Shown piece after piece: positions 1 through 6,878 of a DNA stretch of 64,000 bases. The position numbers were made by a program, and so were the translations under genes. The notes beneath the pieces were generated by a model that had not been told where the DNA came from, searched no databases, and worked only from the letters and a program-made list of their open reading frames with translations. Origin of the DNA: Lactiplantibacillus mudanjiangensis. Its GTDB lineage: Bacteria; Bacillota; Bacilli; Lactobacillales; Lactobacillaceae. The stretch lies in contig NZ_BJDY01000003.1 in NCBI RefSeq assembly GCF_005405385.1, positions 496,001-560,000 on the forward strand, given 5' to 3'. Each line of letters starts with the position of its first letter. Position 1 is the first letter of the stretch.

Positions 1-54
1 CCTCGCATGAAATGTTGGTTTAAACATCCATGTTTAGGCTTGATGTACACAAAA

Positions 55-123
55 CTAGGCCAACACAGATGAATGTGTAGACCAGGAGGAGACGATTAAG
101 TTAGCATTACGATTGATTGTCAT
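55..123 (-). CDS. Small ORF, 22 codons, possible leader peptide
   Basis: A minus-strand ORF of 22 codons starts with ATG at 123, about 10 nt after an AAGGAG site, and stops at 55-57. It lies just downstream of a near-consensus promoter, so translation is plausible. The peptide is serine-rich (five Ser within the stretch VSSWSTHSSV), has one Trp and no obvious membrane segment. A 7-bp dyad (TAAACAT, 2 nt, ATGTTTA) at 21-36 lies just past its stop, toward the window edge. It could be a leader peptide for a gene off the left edge or an independent microprotein. No homology is claimed. Confidence 0.4.
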   Translation of the reverse strand: MTINRNANLIVSSWSTHSSVLA

Positions 124-156
124 ATCATAAGCACTCCTTACTTTCGTTATGAGATA

Positions 157-185
157 AATTTACCAAGTTGTTTTCACTTTGTCAA
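157..185 (-). promoter_or_regulatory. Strong sigma-A promoter, minus strand
   Basis: On the minus strand TTGACA (185-180) is followed by a 17-bp spacer and TAAATT (162-157). It drives leftward transcription into the 22-codon ORF and whatever lies beyond the window edge. Confidence 0.7.
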
Positions 186-270
186 TACAGAAATATGAGA
201 AAAATTGTGGCATAATTAAAATTAAGTGATGTTTTTTAATAATAGTTTTATGGCTAAAGTGTGCTAATTA

Positions 271-678
271 GCCACCTTCGTCAGCCAGTGATTCTGCCAG
301 CTGTGGGGACCGGCGTCAGCCAAAAAGCGGTCTGACACCTCGCCTAAGCGCCTAGCAAAAGCCACTAGTCTCTCAGGTCGTCCACGTTGATTTACCCGAA
401 CTAACAACGTCTTCACGGCTGGCGCCATCACGGGCTGACTGCGGTTAATTGGTTGTAAAATAAGTGACACTTAATTTTGTATAACGGTGAGTTAGTTAGT
501 CGAGAGTGAGTCCATGATGGGCCCAGCCGTGGGAATCTCTTGGCGGTTTACCGCCTAGAGATCGGTACTTTTGAAACGCGGGTTGGGCGGTTCAAAACGA
601 AGGGCAAGACCGCTGTTTGGCTTGACCTGTCCGTCCACAGCGTTCCGGCTCAGCAGGGGCGAACGGCAGACGGCAAGT
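271..678 (+). repeat. Structured intergenic repeat, copy A (dimer, most diverged)
   Basis: Member of the large folded repeat family of this window. It starts GCCACCTTCG and ends near CGGCAAGT. The left half carries the core GCCAAAAAGCGGTCT at 319-333, and the right half carries the same core inverted near 606-621 (AGCCAAACAGCGGTCT on the minus strand). It keeps helices such as ACGTTG (384-389) with CAACGT (405-410). It is clearly more diverged than copies B-E, including at its terminal repeats. Open frames crossing it are not judged to be genes. Confidence 0.75.
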
Positions 679-735
679 TTTAGCATTAGTCAATCTTTTA
701 AATAACATAAAAAATCCGCTAAAGGAGCTTTTTAC

Positions 736-1359
736 ATGACAACTTTTTATATTGTTCGCCATGGTCAAACCACGGCGAATGCGCAGAACTTAAAACAAGG
801 CACGATTAATACGGCGATTACCCATTTGAATGCGGTTGGTGAACAGCAAGCACAGGCTTTACATGCGGCGTTTGATATTAGTTTTGCCGACCGTTTAATT
901 TGTAGTCCATTAGACCGAACCAAAGCGACAGCGGCTTTGTTAAATCATGGTCGCGAGTTACCGATGACTACCGATGATCGATTATTGGAAATCTCATATG
1001 GTCAATGGGATGGGCAAAAAAATGATGAGTTAAAAGCACGCTATCCACAATATTTTGATCAGGCGTTAAATGATGTCTTACCAACTTACGTTGAGGCTGC
1101 GACCGATGGGGAAACATTTGACCAGGTGATTGCGCGTGTGACGGCCTTTTTAACGGATACGGCAGCTAAGTATCCTGATGATCAAGTTATTGTCGTTACG
1201 CATGGCTTTACGGTCAAGGCGATGGTCTTAGCGGTGTTACAACCGACTGATCCGATGACGTTACCAGAACCAGAAAATACGAGTGTTACCAAGATTACAA
1301 TCGATTCAAAGACCCAACATCAATATTTGAGCTACTATAATCGTCAGATTGGTTTTTAG
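736..1359 (+). CDS. Histidine phosphatase (phosphoglycerate mutase-like)
   Basis: A 207-residue cytosolic protein of the histidine phosphatase superfamily. The N-terminal motif VRHGQT holds the catalytic phospho-accepting histidine (RHG about residues 8-10). A second histidine sits in VTHGFT near residue 156, and a conserved Arg follows in SPLDRTKATA. Length fits broad-specificity PGM-like phosphatases rather than glycolytic cofactor-dependent mutase (about 230-250 residues). An AAAGGAG site precedes the ATG. It is followed after 12 nt by the GyrI-like gene, so the two probably form an operon. The natural substrate cannot be read from the sequence. Confidence 0.85.
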   Translation: MTTFYIVRHGQTTANAQNLKQGTINTAITHLNAVGEQQAQALHAAFDISFADRLICSPLDRTKATAALLNHGRELPMTTDDRLLEISYGQWDGQKNDELKARYPQYFDQALNDVLPTYVEAATDGETFDQVIARVTAFLTDTAAKYPDDQVIVVTHGFTVKAMVLAVLQPTDPMTLPEPENTSVTKITIDSKTQHQYLSYYNRQIGF

Positions 1360-1371
1360 GAGGACAACTTG

Positions 1372-1989
1372 ATGAAATATGAATGGCGTAAACAGGATAA
1401 AGTCCTCTATCTACCCAAAGCCGTGGCGACGCCAATAACGGTGCCCATGTTCAACTACTATACGATTAGTGGTCACGGGGACCCTAATGATACTGAGTTT
1501 AGCGAGCGCACGGCAGCATTGTACGCCGCAGCCTATGGGATTCGAATGATGCCTAAAAGTGGGGTCACTCCGGACGGCTACTATGAATATACCGTTTTTC
1601 CATTAGAAGGGATTTGGACACTTGATCCGGCTGATGTTCATGATGATGGCAGCTTTGATAAGGCTGATCTGCAATATAAAATCATGCTACGACAACCAGA
1701 TTTTGTCACGCCTAAACTCGCTGCCAGTAATTTAACGGCAGTGCAAGCTAAGAAACCGAATCCGTTTAATGCTGACGTACAATTTGAAATGTTAACTGAT
1801 GGTGACTGTTTACAAGTTTTACATGTTGGGTCGTATGATGATGAACCGGCAAGTTTTCAAAAATTAGCGGCCTATGCGGAAACGCATGACCTAAAAAGAC
1901 GAACATTAGCACATAAAGAAATTTATTTATCAGACCCCCGGCGGGCCGTTGCGGCTAAGCGCAAGACGGTTTTACGCTGGTTTGTATAG
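1372..1989 (+). CDS. GyrI-like small-molecule-binding domain protein
   Basis: A 205-residue protein resembling the GyrI-like/YdeI group: a stand-alone effector-binding domain related to the C-terminus of AraC-type regulators. The N-terminus (AVATPITVPMFNYYTISGHGDP) and the C-terminal region (RTLAHKEIYLSDPRR) match that family as I know it. There is no DNA-binding domain. An in-frame TTG lies at 1369, but the ATG at 1372 has the better spacing (8 nt) to AGGAGG at 1358-1363. It lies 12 nt after the phosphatase, probably co-transcribed. Ligand unknown. Confidence 0.75.
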   Translation: MKYEWRKQDKVLYLPKAVATPITVPMFNYYTISGHGDPNDTEFSERTAALYAAAYGIRMMPKSGVTPDGYYEYTVFPLEGIWTLDPADVHDDGSFDKADLQYKIMLRQPDFVTPKLAASNLTAVQAKKPNPFNADVQFEMLTDGDCLQVLHVGSYDDEPASFQKLAAYAETHDLKRRTLAHKEIYLSDPRRAVAAKRKTVLRWFV

Positions 1990-2011
1990 GTAACAAGTGC
2001 GAACAATTAAC

Positions 2012-2039
2012 TTGACCAATTTTTAATTGGGGCTACAAT
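2012..2039 (+). promoter_or_regulatory. Promoter of candidate small RNA
   Basis: TTGACC (2012-2017), a 16-bp spacer and TACAAT (2034-2039) in a gap with no ORF. The predicted transcription start is about 2046. Confidence 0.6.
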
Positions 2040-2045
2040 AGTCAT

Positions 2046-2203
2046 AATGCTAATCAAACCGCAGTAAAACTTGGACTTCGCTAGTCACTGTTGCTCTCAG
2101 GTCCAAGGTGTGACACAACGTTAGACAGCAACAGCCGGAATGTATAATTCTAGGTCTCCTAAGTAGAGCAATCCTTACCTAAAGTGAGGACTGCTCTTTT
2201 CGT
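2046..2203 (+). ncRNA. Candidate small RNA with interleaved stems and own terminator
   Basis: A gene-free gap holds promoter, structured core and terminator in that order. CTTGGAC (2070-2076) can pair with GTCCAAG (2101-2107), and CTGTTGCT (2088-2095) with AGCAACAG (2127-2134). The two pairings interleave, as in a pseudoknot or an either/or switch. A hairpin from AGAGCA (2165-2170) to TGCTCT (2192-2197) with a T-run then acts as terminator. The product would be about 155 nt. I do not recognise an Rfam family. It could instead be a 5' leader of the aldo/keto reductase downstream, but that gene has its own TATAAT at 2210-2215. Confidence 0.5.
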
Positions 2204-2254
2204 TTGGGCTATAATTAAGGATGAGATAAAAAATTGTTAAAAAGGGTGACTTGA

Positions 2255-3244
2255 ATGACATATTCAGCAGCTGAAACACGTTATCAAGATTTACCGATTC
2301 GCCGTGTTGGTCGGACCGGCTTACAATTACCTGCCGTTTCCTTAGGGTTATGGCGTCACTTTGGTGATGAGGCGCCGCTTGCTAATTCACGTGAAGTGGT
2401 CTTAGATGCTTTCGACCACGGGGTATTTAGTTTTGATTTGGCCGATAATTATGGTCCATCGAAAGGGTCTGCCGAACAGACCTTTGCCCAAATTTTAAAA
2501 CGTGATTTAAAGCCTTATCGTGAAGAATTAGTGATTACGACAAAAGCCGGTTATCCAGCATGGCCGGGACCTTATGGGGCATTTGGGTCACGAAAAGCCT
2601 TAGTCGGTGCTTTAGATCGAAGTTTGCGGCGGATGGATTTAGACTATGTTGATATTTTCTATTCCCATCGTCCCGACCCTAACATTGATTTACAGGAGAC
2701 GGCTCAAGCGTTGGACTTATTAGTCCGGCAGGGTAAGGCCTTGTATGTGGGAATTTCAAACTACGACCAAAAGCAAACCGCTGAAATGGTCAGTTATTTT
2801 GAAGACATGCACACCCCATTTACGGTGAACCAATACTCATATAATATGTTGAACCGCCAAGCTGAAACCAATGGTTTGTTGAAGTTTCTTGGTAAACACA
2901 ACGCTGGCTTAGTGGCGTATGGTCCGTTATCCGAAGGTTTGTTATCGGATCGTTATTTGAAAGGTATTCCGGCTGATTTTCCGATTCATCGGACTAACAA
3001 ATATGTCCTCGAAAATGGCACTGAAAAAGTTGTTTCACAGCTGAATGCGCTGAATGTGATTGCCCAACAGCGTGGTCAAACGCTGGCGCAAATGGCCTTA
3101 GCGTGGTTGTTGCGGACGGATACGGTTGCTAGTGTGATTATTGGGACGACGAGCGTGGCTCATTTGCATGCGGATCTTGCAGCGACCGAACAGTTAGATT
3201 TTAGTGCAGACGAACTTGCAGCAATTGACAAAATTTTGAATTAA
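2255..3244 (+). CDS. Aldo/keto reductase, YghZ (Gpr)-like
   Basis: A 329-residue NADPH-dependent aldo/keto reductase. Recognisable parts are the N-terminal RRVGRTGLQLP beta-hairpin, the catalytic Asp/Tyr pair in FDLADNYGPS, the Lys in VITTKAGY and the His in IFYSHRPDPN. The C-terminal NADP-binding loop is the IIGTTSVAHL region. Length and the long YPAWPGPYG insert fit the L-glyceraldehyde-3-phosphate reductase-like group, which detoxifies small aldehydes. A terminator hairpin follows, then a MerR-type gene, a pairing common for aldehyde-responsive reductases. Confidence 0.85.
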   Translation: MTYSAAETRYQDLPIRRVGRTGLQLPAVSLGLWRHFGDEAPLANSREVVLDAFDHGVFSFDLADNYGPSKGSAEQTFAQILKRDLKPYREELVITTKAGYPAWPGPYGAFGSRKALVGALDRSLRRMDLDYVDIFYSHRPDPNIDLQETAQALDLLVRQGKALYVGISNYDQKQTAEMVSYFEDMHTPFTVNQYSYNMLNRQAETNGLLKFLGKHNAGLVAYGPLSEGLLSDRYLKGIPADFPIHRTNKYVLENGTEKVVSQLNALNVIAQQRGQTLAQMALAWLLRTDTVASVIIGTTSVAHLHADLAATEQLDFSADELAAIDKILN

Positions 3245-3256
3245 TTGACTTTAATT

Positions 3257-3298
3257 AACGACCAGTATCGCATTAGACGGGTACCGGTCGTTATTTTC
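3257..3298 (+). terminator. Terminator after aldo/keto reductase
   Basis: AACGACCAGTATC pairs with GGTACCGGTCGTT (13 positions, one mismatch, one G-U) and is followed by ATTTTC. It lies between the reductase stop and the MerR start. Confidence 0.6.
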
Positions 3299-3316
3299 AT
3301 AGAAATGAGGATTGGT

Positions 3317-3802
3317 ATGGAAACTTATAGCATTGGTGAAGTTGCCAAAATGTTAAACTTGTCGGTTGAAGCGATCCGATATTACGATCATGAAGGATTG
3401 TTACCATTTGTGAAGCGTGACTCGGGTGGTCGTCGGCGCTTTACCACGGATAATATTCAATTAATGCAGATGATTTTGGACCTAAAGGCGGCTGGGGTGC
3501 CTATTAAAGATATTGCCTACTTTGTGTCATGGCGTTTAGATGGTGATGAATCGCTGACCACACGATACGACTTTTTAGATGAACACGAACAAGTCCTTGA
3601 ACAAAAGATTCAACAATTGCAGGCTTCGTTAGGTTATTTACGATTTAAAAAGTGGTATTACAAGACTGCCGCTGCGGCGGGCACTGAAGCTATTCACCTT
3701 TTGCCAGATTCCAAGCAGGTTGATCCCAAGACGTATCAAGAATACGATCAATTATTGCAACAGGGTCAAACGGCGAAAGACTTAGGTAATATTTCGGAAT
3801 AA
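3317..3802 (+). CDS. MerR family transcriptional regulator
   Basis: A 161-residue regulator. The winged helix-turn-helix is at residues 3-70 (YSIGEVAKMLNLSVEAIRYYDHEGLL, then RRRFTTDNI) and a long coiled-coil dimerisation helix at about 85-120. It lacks the cysteine pattern of metal sensors, so an AdhR/NmlR-like aldehyde or electrophile sensor is the likeliest class, consistent with the reductase upstream. The start at 3317 is chosen because GAGG (3307-3310) sits 6 nt ahead. The longer in-frame ORF from 3245 runs through the terminator hairpin. It may control the upstream reductase and the downstream permease. Confidence 0.85.
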   Translation: METYSIGEVAKMLNLSVEAIRYYDHEGLLPFVKRDSGGRRRFTTDNIQLMQMILDLKAAGVPIKDIAYFVSWRLDGDESLTTRYDFLDEHEQVLEQKIQQLQASLGYLRFKKWYYKTAAAAGTEAIHLLPDSKQVDPKTYQEYDQLLQQGQTAKDLGNISE

Positions 3803-3883
3803 AGTACTTGACCTGTAGCTAACTATAGCTTGTAAGCTAGCCTCATAACTTATTTAAAATAAGCAATTGAGGAGTGGTTAAAC

Positions 3884-4816
3884 ATGATTATTTTGGCATT
3901 AATTCCCATTTTAATGGGTAGTGGTTTAGCGATGCAAACGGCGGTTAATTCAAAATTACGTCAATATGTCGGGTCACCTTATTTGGCATCAACGGTGTCA
4001 TTCACTATTGGGGCGTTATTTCTAGTTATCTTGACTTTAGCGACTGGTGTTAATCCGCTAGTTGCTTGGTCAACGTTTACACAAAATCCATGGTGGATCT
4101 GGCTAGGCGGTCTCTTGGGCGTGCTGGGGATGACGGTTAACTTATTATTATTTCCTAAGCTAGGCAGTATTCAAACTGCTGTTTTGCCATTGTTCGGTCA
4201 GATCATCATGGGTGTCTTGATTGATCAATGGGGGCTATTTGGGTCGCCCAAGTCAGGATTAACGGTGGTTAAAGCAATTGGTGTGTTATTAGTCGCGGTT
4301 GGCATGGTCGTGGCCACGGGCATGGTAACGCGACAATCGACAGCCAAGTCACAACCAAAGCAATCACATTTGTTTTTACAATTACTCGGGATTGGTTCAG
4401 GTTTCTTGATGGCGAGTCAGACTGCCATCAATGGGCATTTAGGTGTGGTGTTAGGGTCGTCTGTTCATGCGGCGATGATTTCTTTTACAGTTGGTGCGGT
4501 TCTGCTTTTTATCTTGTTGGCCGGTTTACACTTGCCATTAACGCAATTGACGCCAGCTTTTAAAGCGGGTACTCACTATTGGTGGTTATGGATTGGCGGC
4601 TTTCTAGGTGCGCTTTATGTCTTTGGTAGTGCTTGGTTAGTGCCACAAATTGGGACCGGTCAAGTGGTGGTGATTGCACTATTTGGGCAATTGTTCTTTA
4701 GCGCTTTGATCGATCAATTCGGTTTGTTTGAATCTTTAACAAACCGGGTGGTGTTGACACGAATTATAGGCTTAGTGACGATGTTTGTTGGGGTTGCTGG
4801 CATTCATTTTCTTTAG
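3884..4816 (+). CDS. DMT-superfamily transporter, duplicated YdcZ type
   Basis: A 310-residue integral membrane protein with about ten hydrophobic helices. It is an internal duplication: residues 1-150 and 165-310 both begin with a GSGxxMxxQTAxNxxL motif followed by SFTxGAxxL and end with GQxxxxxLIDQxGLF. This is the two-repeat form of the YdcZ (DUF606) family. Substrate unknown. GAGGAG precedes the ATG. It lies 81 nt after the MerR gene on the same strand and may be part of its regulon. Confidence 0.8.
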   Translation: MIILALIPILMGSGLAMQTAVNSKLRQYVGSPYLASTVSFTIGALFLVILTLATGVNPLVAWSTFTQNPWWIWLGGLLGVLGMTVNLLLFPKLGSIQTAVLPLFGQIIMGVLIDQWGLFGSPKSGLTVVKAIGVLLVAVGMVVATGMVTRQSTAKSQPKQSHLFLQLLGIGSGFLMASQTAINGHLGVVLGSSVHAAMISFTVGAVLLFILLAGLHLPLTQLTPAFKAGTHYWWLWIGGFLGALYVFGSAWLVPQIGTGQVVVIALFGQLFFSALIDQFGLFESLTNRVVLTRIIGLVTMFVGVAGIHFL

Positions 4817-4848
4817 GCTGGTTATTTTCTGAAAATTTGAAACAAATT

Positions 4849-4884
4849 TTAACCCTTTTTCTAAAAGGACCCTATAATTAGGGT
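4849..4884 (+). promoter_or_regulatory. Promoter with dyad over the -10 box
   Basis: TATAAT at 4873-4878 has a weak TTAACC at 4849-4854 (18-bp spacer). A perfect dyad ACCCTA-TAAT-TAGGGT (4869-4884) is centred on the -10 element, the geometry expected of a repressor operator for the 72-residue protein that follows. Confidence 0.5.
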
Positions 4885-4916
4885 GTACCAAAAATTAGAA
4901 GGGAAGTTGTTTTAGT

Positions 4917-5135
4917 ATGGCTACAGCAGTTGAAATGAACAGTATGTTAGACGAAAAGATGACGGACGTGTTTGATTGGAGCGATTCCAAGTTACCCGTA
5001 CGGGATGCGATCTGGAATCACTTTATGGACGCCGATAGTCATGATACTGACAAGACGGCTGATGAGGTAGCGCCTTATATGAGTATGGATCAAGCTAAGC
5101 TAAAGAGCGAAGTTGAAAAACTCCTAAAGGCTTAA
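4917..5135 (+). CDS. Small acidic hypothetical protein
   Basis: A 72-residue soluble, acidic protein (many Asp and Glu, short Lys-rich end EKLLKA) with predicted helical character and no signal or membrane segment. I do not recognise the family. It stands alone between the permease and the LSm-like gene, with its own promoter and an operator-like dyad, so it is probably a regulated monocistronic gene. GAAGGGA precedes the ATG at somewhat long spacing. Confidence 0.65.
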   Translation: MATAVEMNSMLDEKMTDVFDWSDSKLPVRDAIWNHFMDADSHDTDKTADEVAPYMSMDQAKLKSEVEKLLKA

Positions 5136-5229
5136 CTAAAATAACGACCGGAACGGCCTAATTTTTGAAAAGTACGAATTGCCAGCTAGGTAATCCGTAT
5201 TTTTTTACATAAATTTTCATTTAAATGAA

Positions 5230-5260
5230 CGAACACTTGTTCTGGAAACTGTGCTATAAT
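5230..5260 (+). promoter_or_regulatory. LexA/DinR-type SOS box and extended -10 promoter
   Basis: CGAAC-ACTT-GTTC (5230-5242) matches the Gram-positive LexA box core GAAC-N4-GTTC. It sits where the -35 element should be, 12 bp upstream of an extended -10 (TGCTATAAT, 5252-5260). LexA bound there would block the promoter of the small gene at 5293. Confidence 0.6.
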
Positions 5261-5292
5261 CGAGATACTTATTTGCGATGAGGTGATCGAGG

Positions 5293-5514
5293 ATGGAACA
5301 GTTGAAGACAATTGAAGCGTCGTTGTTACAGGCCTATGAGATGAATTGCGTGGTGCAATTAACCTTGACGAATGGCTATCGGCCTAGTGGATTAATTGCG
5401 GCCGTTAATGGGACGTCGCTGTTGCTGAATCAAAAAGCTGGGGTTGTTAATCAAATCAAAATCAGCGAGGTCACCGAAATTACTTTCTTGAAAGAGAGTT
5501 GGTGGCAACGCTAA
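5293..5514 (+). CDS. Small LSm-fold protein, YolD-like or Hfq-like
   Basis: A 73-residue protein: a short N-terminal helix (residues 1-18) followed by a five-strand pattern (VVQLTLTNGYRPSGLIAAV, then TSLLLNQ, NQIKISEVTEITFL). The NGxxxxGxI turn and the closing I-x-I-S-E-V strand fit a small Sm/LSm barrel. YolD-family proteins, often SOS-induced beside repair polymerases, share this C-terminal layout, and Hfq is a more distant comparison. The LexA-type box in its promoter favours YolD. No repair polymerase is adjacent. A bidirectional terminator follows directly. Confidence 0.55.
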   Translation: MEQLKTIEASLLQAYEMNCVVQLTLTNGYRPSGLIAAVNGTSLLLNQKAGVVNQIKISEVTEITFLKESWWQR

Positions 5515-5553
5515 AAACGAGGTCGTGACTTCACAGCACGGCCTCGTTTTTTT
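5513..5553. terminator. Bidirectional terminator
   Basis: AAAAACGAGG...CCTCGTTTTTTT hairpin between two convergent genes (5293-5514 plus, 5553-5903 minus), with A and T tracts on both sides. Confidence 0.85.
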
Positions 5554-5903
5554 CAATCTTTGAATTTAGTGGCAACTTCTTGCTTTCGAAATCGCGTGAT
5601 TTTTTGAATCAAGGCCACCGGAACTGGTTGATCTAGTGGCAGTTGAATGGCACCCTTACTAGTCGGATAATCGGCGAGTTCATCAGAAAAAGCCGTGATC
5701 GCACTAGGGGTTGGGTAGAGGCCAATGTGTTTTTTAAATAGCGCAAAATGAATGATGTTTTCGTGCCAATAAAAGGTCGGCATTTGATACTTAATCCGTT
5801 CTTCAGCTTGCGGTAATTCAGTCTTAATCGTGTGATAAATGGTGGTCAAGGCCGATTGACGTTCAGTTGGTTGTGCGTGAATATAAGTTTCAATGGGGGT
5901 CAT
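5553..5903 (-). CDS. DUF1801 / YdhG-like protein
   Basis: A 116-residue small alpha/beta protein of the DUF1801 family (YdhG-like, related by fold to frataxin-type iron chaperones in some annotations). Diagnostic segments are AEERIKYQMPTFYW near residue 35, FALFKKHIGLYP in the middle and the C-terminal SKGAIQLPLDQPVP. Its start overlaps the last 14 nt of the upstream NFACT-R gene, so the two are probably translationally coupled. Biochemical role uncertain. Confidence 0.8.
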   Translation of the reverse strand: MTPIETYIHAQPTERQSALTTIYHTIKTELPQAEERIKYQMPTFYWHENIIHFALFKKHIGLYPTPSAITAFSDELADYPTSKGAIQLPLDQPVPVALIQKITRFRKQEVATKFKD

Positions 5904-6768
5904 GATTTTCTTCCTCGCGTAATTGACGAACTAACTCAACATCAGGGCGAACGGTAATGGTCGCGGCTTTGCCACTAAACGTGACGAGACCGGACTTAGC
6001 CCCTTTGGGTTTGTGTAATTGACTGACCTTTAACACATCGACAGGGACGCGGGGATACTTGCGGCCCTTACTATAATAGGCCGTTAATACGGCGGCTTCT
6101 TGTAACGTTTGTTGGCTCGGATGATTACTGTGAATAACCACATGAGAACCGGCCAATTCACTGACATGCATCCAGTAGTAATCTTTCCGCGCCGTTAAAG
6201 TTAAATGATCGTTTTGATCACTGTTCTTACCAATTTCGACCAAGACATGATCGGTTGTATAAAAGCGTCGTGGATGCGCCGGTTCGGGTAACTTAGAAGA
6301 GTGTAAAACTTTGGTTTTTAACGCCCCTTCGGCGATTAATTGCTGCTTCACTTTGGTGACTTGTGACACGTCTAATGGGTTAAAATTAGTTTGACGCGCA
6401 AGTTGTTGTGTTAAAGTTTTTTGGGCTTGAGCCAGGTTGGCTTCAACGGTGTCTAAACCGCGCTTGTGCTTACGATATTGATGGAAGTATTCCTCGGCGT
6501 TAGCCATGATCGACTTGCTAACGTCTAATTGAATAGTTAGTTGCTGGCCCGGTTGGCGATAGTCGGGCAGCTCAACATAATTGTGATGACCGTCAATTTG
6601 ACTGGCATACGTTTTTAACAAAGTCCCTTTAACTTGGAGGTCGGAAAAATCTTCGACACGATCAATGGCGCGTTTTAAAGCGTCGATTTGTTTGCGGGTA
6701 CGATAGAGTTGCCGGTCAATGGCTTGACTGACTAGTGTCGCATCGTCTAATTCGGTTGGTGTTGACAT
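5890..6768 (-). CDS. Stand-alone NFACT-R (RqcH C-terminal half) protein
   Basis: A 292-residue protein matching only the coiled-coil and NFACT-R (DUF814) portions of RqcH/FbpA. Residues 15-170 contain the coiled-coil segment with YFHQYRKHKRGLDTVE, and residues 175-280 hold the NFACT-R signature: VEIGKNSDQNDHLTLTARKD, WMHVSELAGSHVVI, AAVLTAYYSKGRK and KPKGAKSGLV. Full-length RqcH is about 550-570 residues and begins with an NFACT-N domain, absent here. The start is a genuine ATG with AAAGGA, so this is not an assembly cut. It probably binds tRNA or ribosomal complexes, but it should not by itself have the NFACT-N functions. Coupled to the DUF1801 gene. Confidence 0.75.
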   Translation of the reverse strand: MSTPTELDDATLVSQAIDRQLYRTRKQIDALKRAIDRVEDFSDLQVKGTLLKTYASQIDGHHNYVELPDYRQPGQQLTIQLDVSKSIMANAEEYFHQYRKHKRGLDTVEANLAQAQKTLTQQLARQTNFNPLDVSQVTKVKQQLIAEGALKTKVLHSSKLPEPAHPRRFYTTDHVLVEIGKNSDQNDHLTLTARKDYYWMHVSELAGSHVVIHSNHPSQQTLQEAAVLTAYYSKGRKYPRVPVDVLKVSQLHKPKGAKSGLVTFSGKAATITVRPDVELVRQLREEENHDPH

Positions 6769-6832
6769 GAGTGACCGTCCTTTATTTCGAATTCGTTAAA
6801 GTTATTATACCGCGTGGAAAATAATTCAGCAC

Positions 6833-6844
6833 TTTTCATGAAAA
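6833..6844. promoter_or_regulatory. Palindrome upstream of ackA
   Basis: A perfect 12-bp palindrome TTTTCATGAAAA just upstream of a TATGCT -10-like element of ackA and between the divergent NFACT-R and ackA genes. Operator candidate, protein unknown. Confidence 0.3.
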
Positions 6845-6878
6845 TTCGGTATGCTATTAGGTAGGAGTGTGATAAATC

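Noticed and set aside
264-470. Minus-strand ORF of 68 codons (and similar ORFs at 14567-14788, 18628-18810 and 34663-34918)
   Set aside because: They lie inside the structured repeats, lack ribosome-binding sites and differ in frame between copies.
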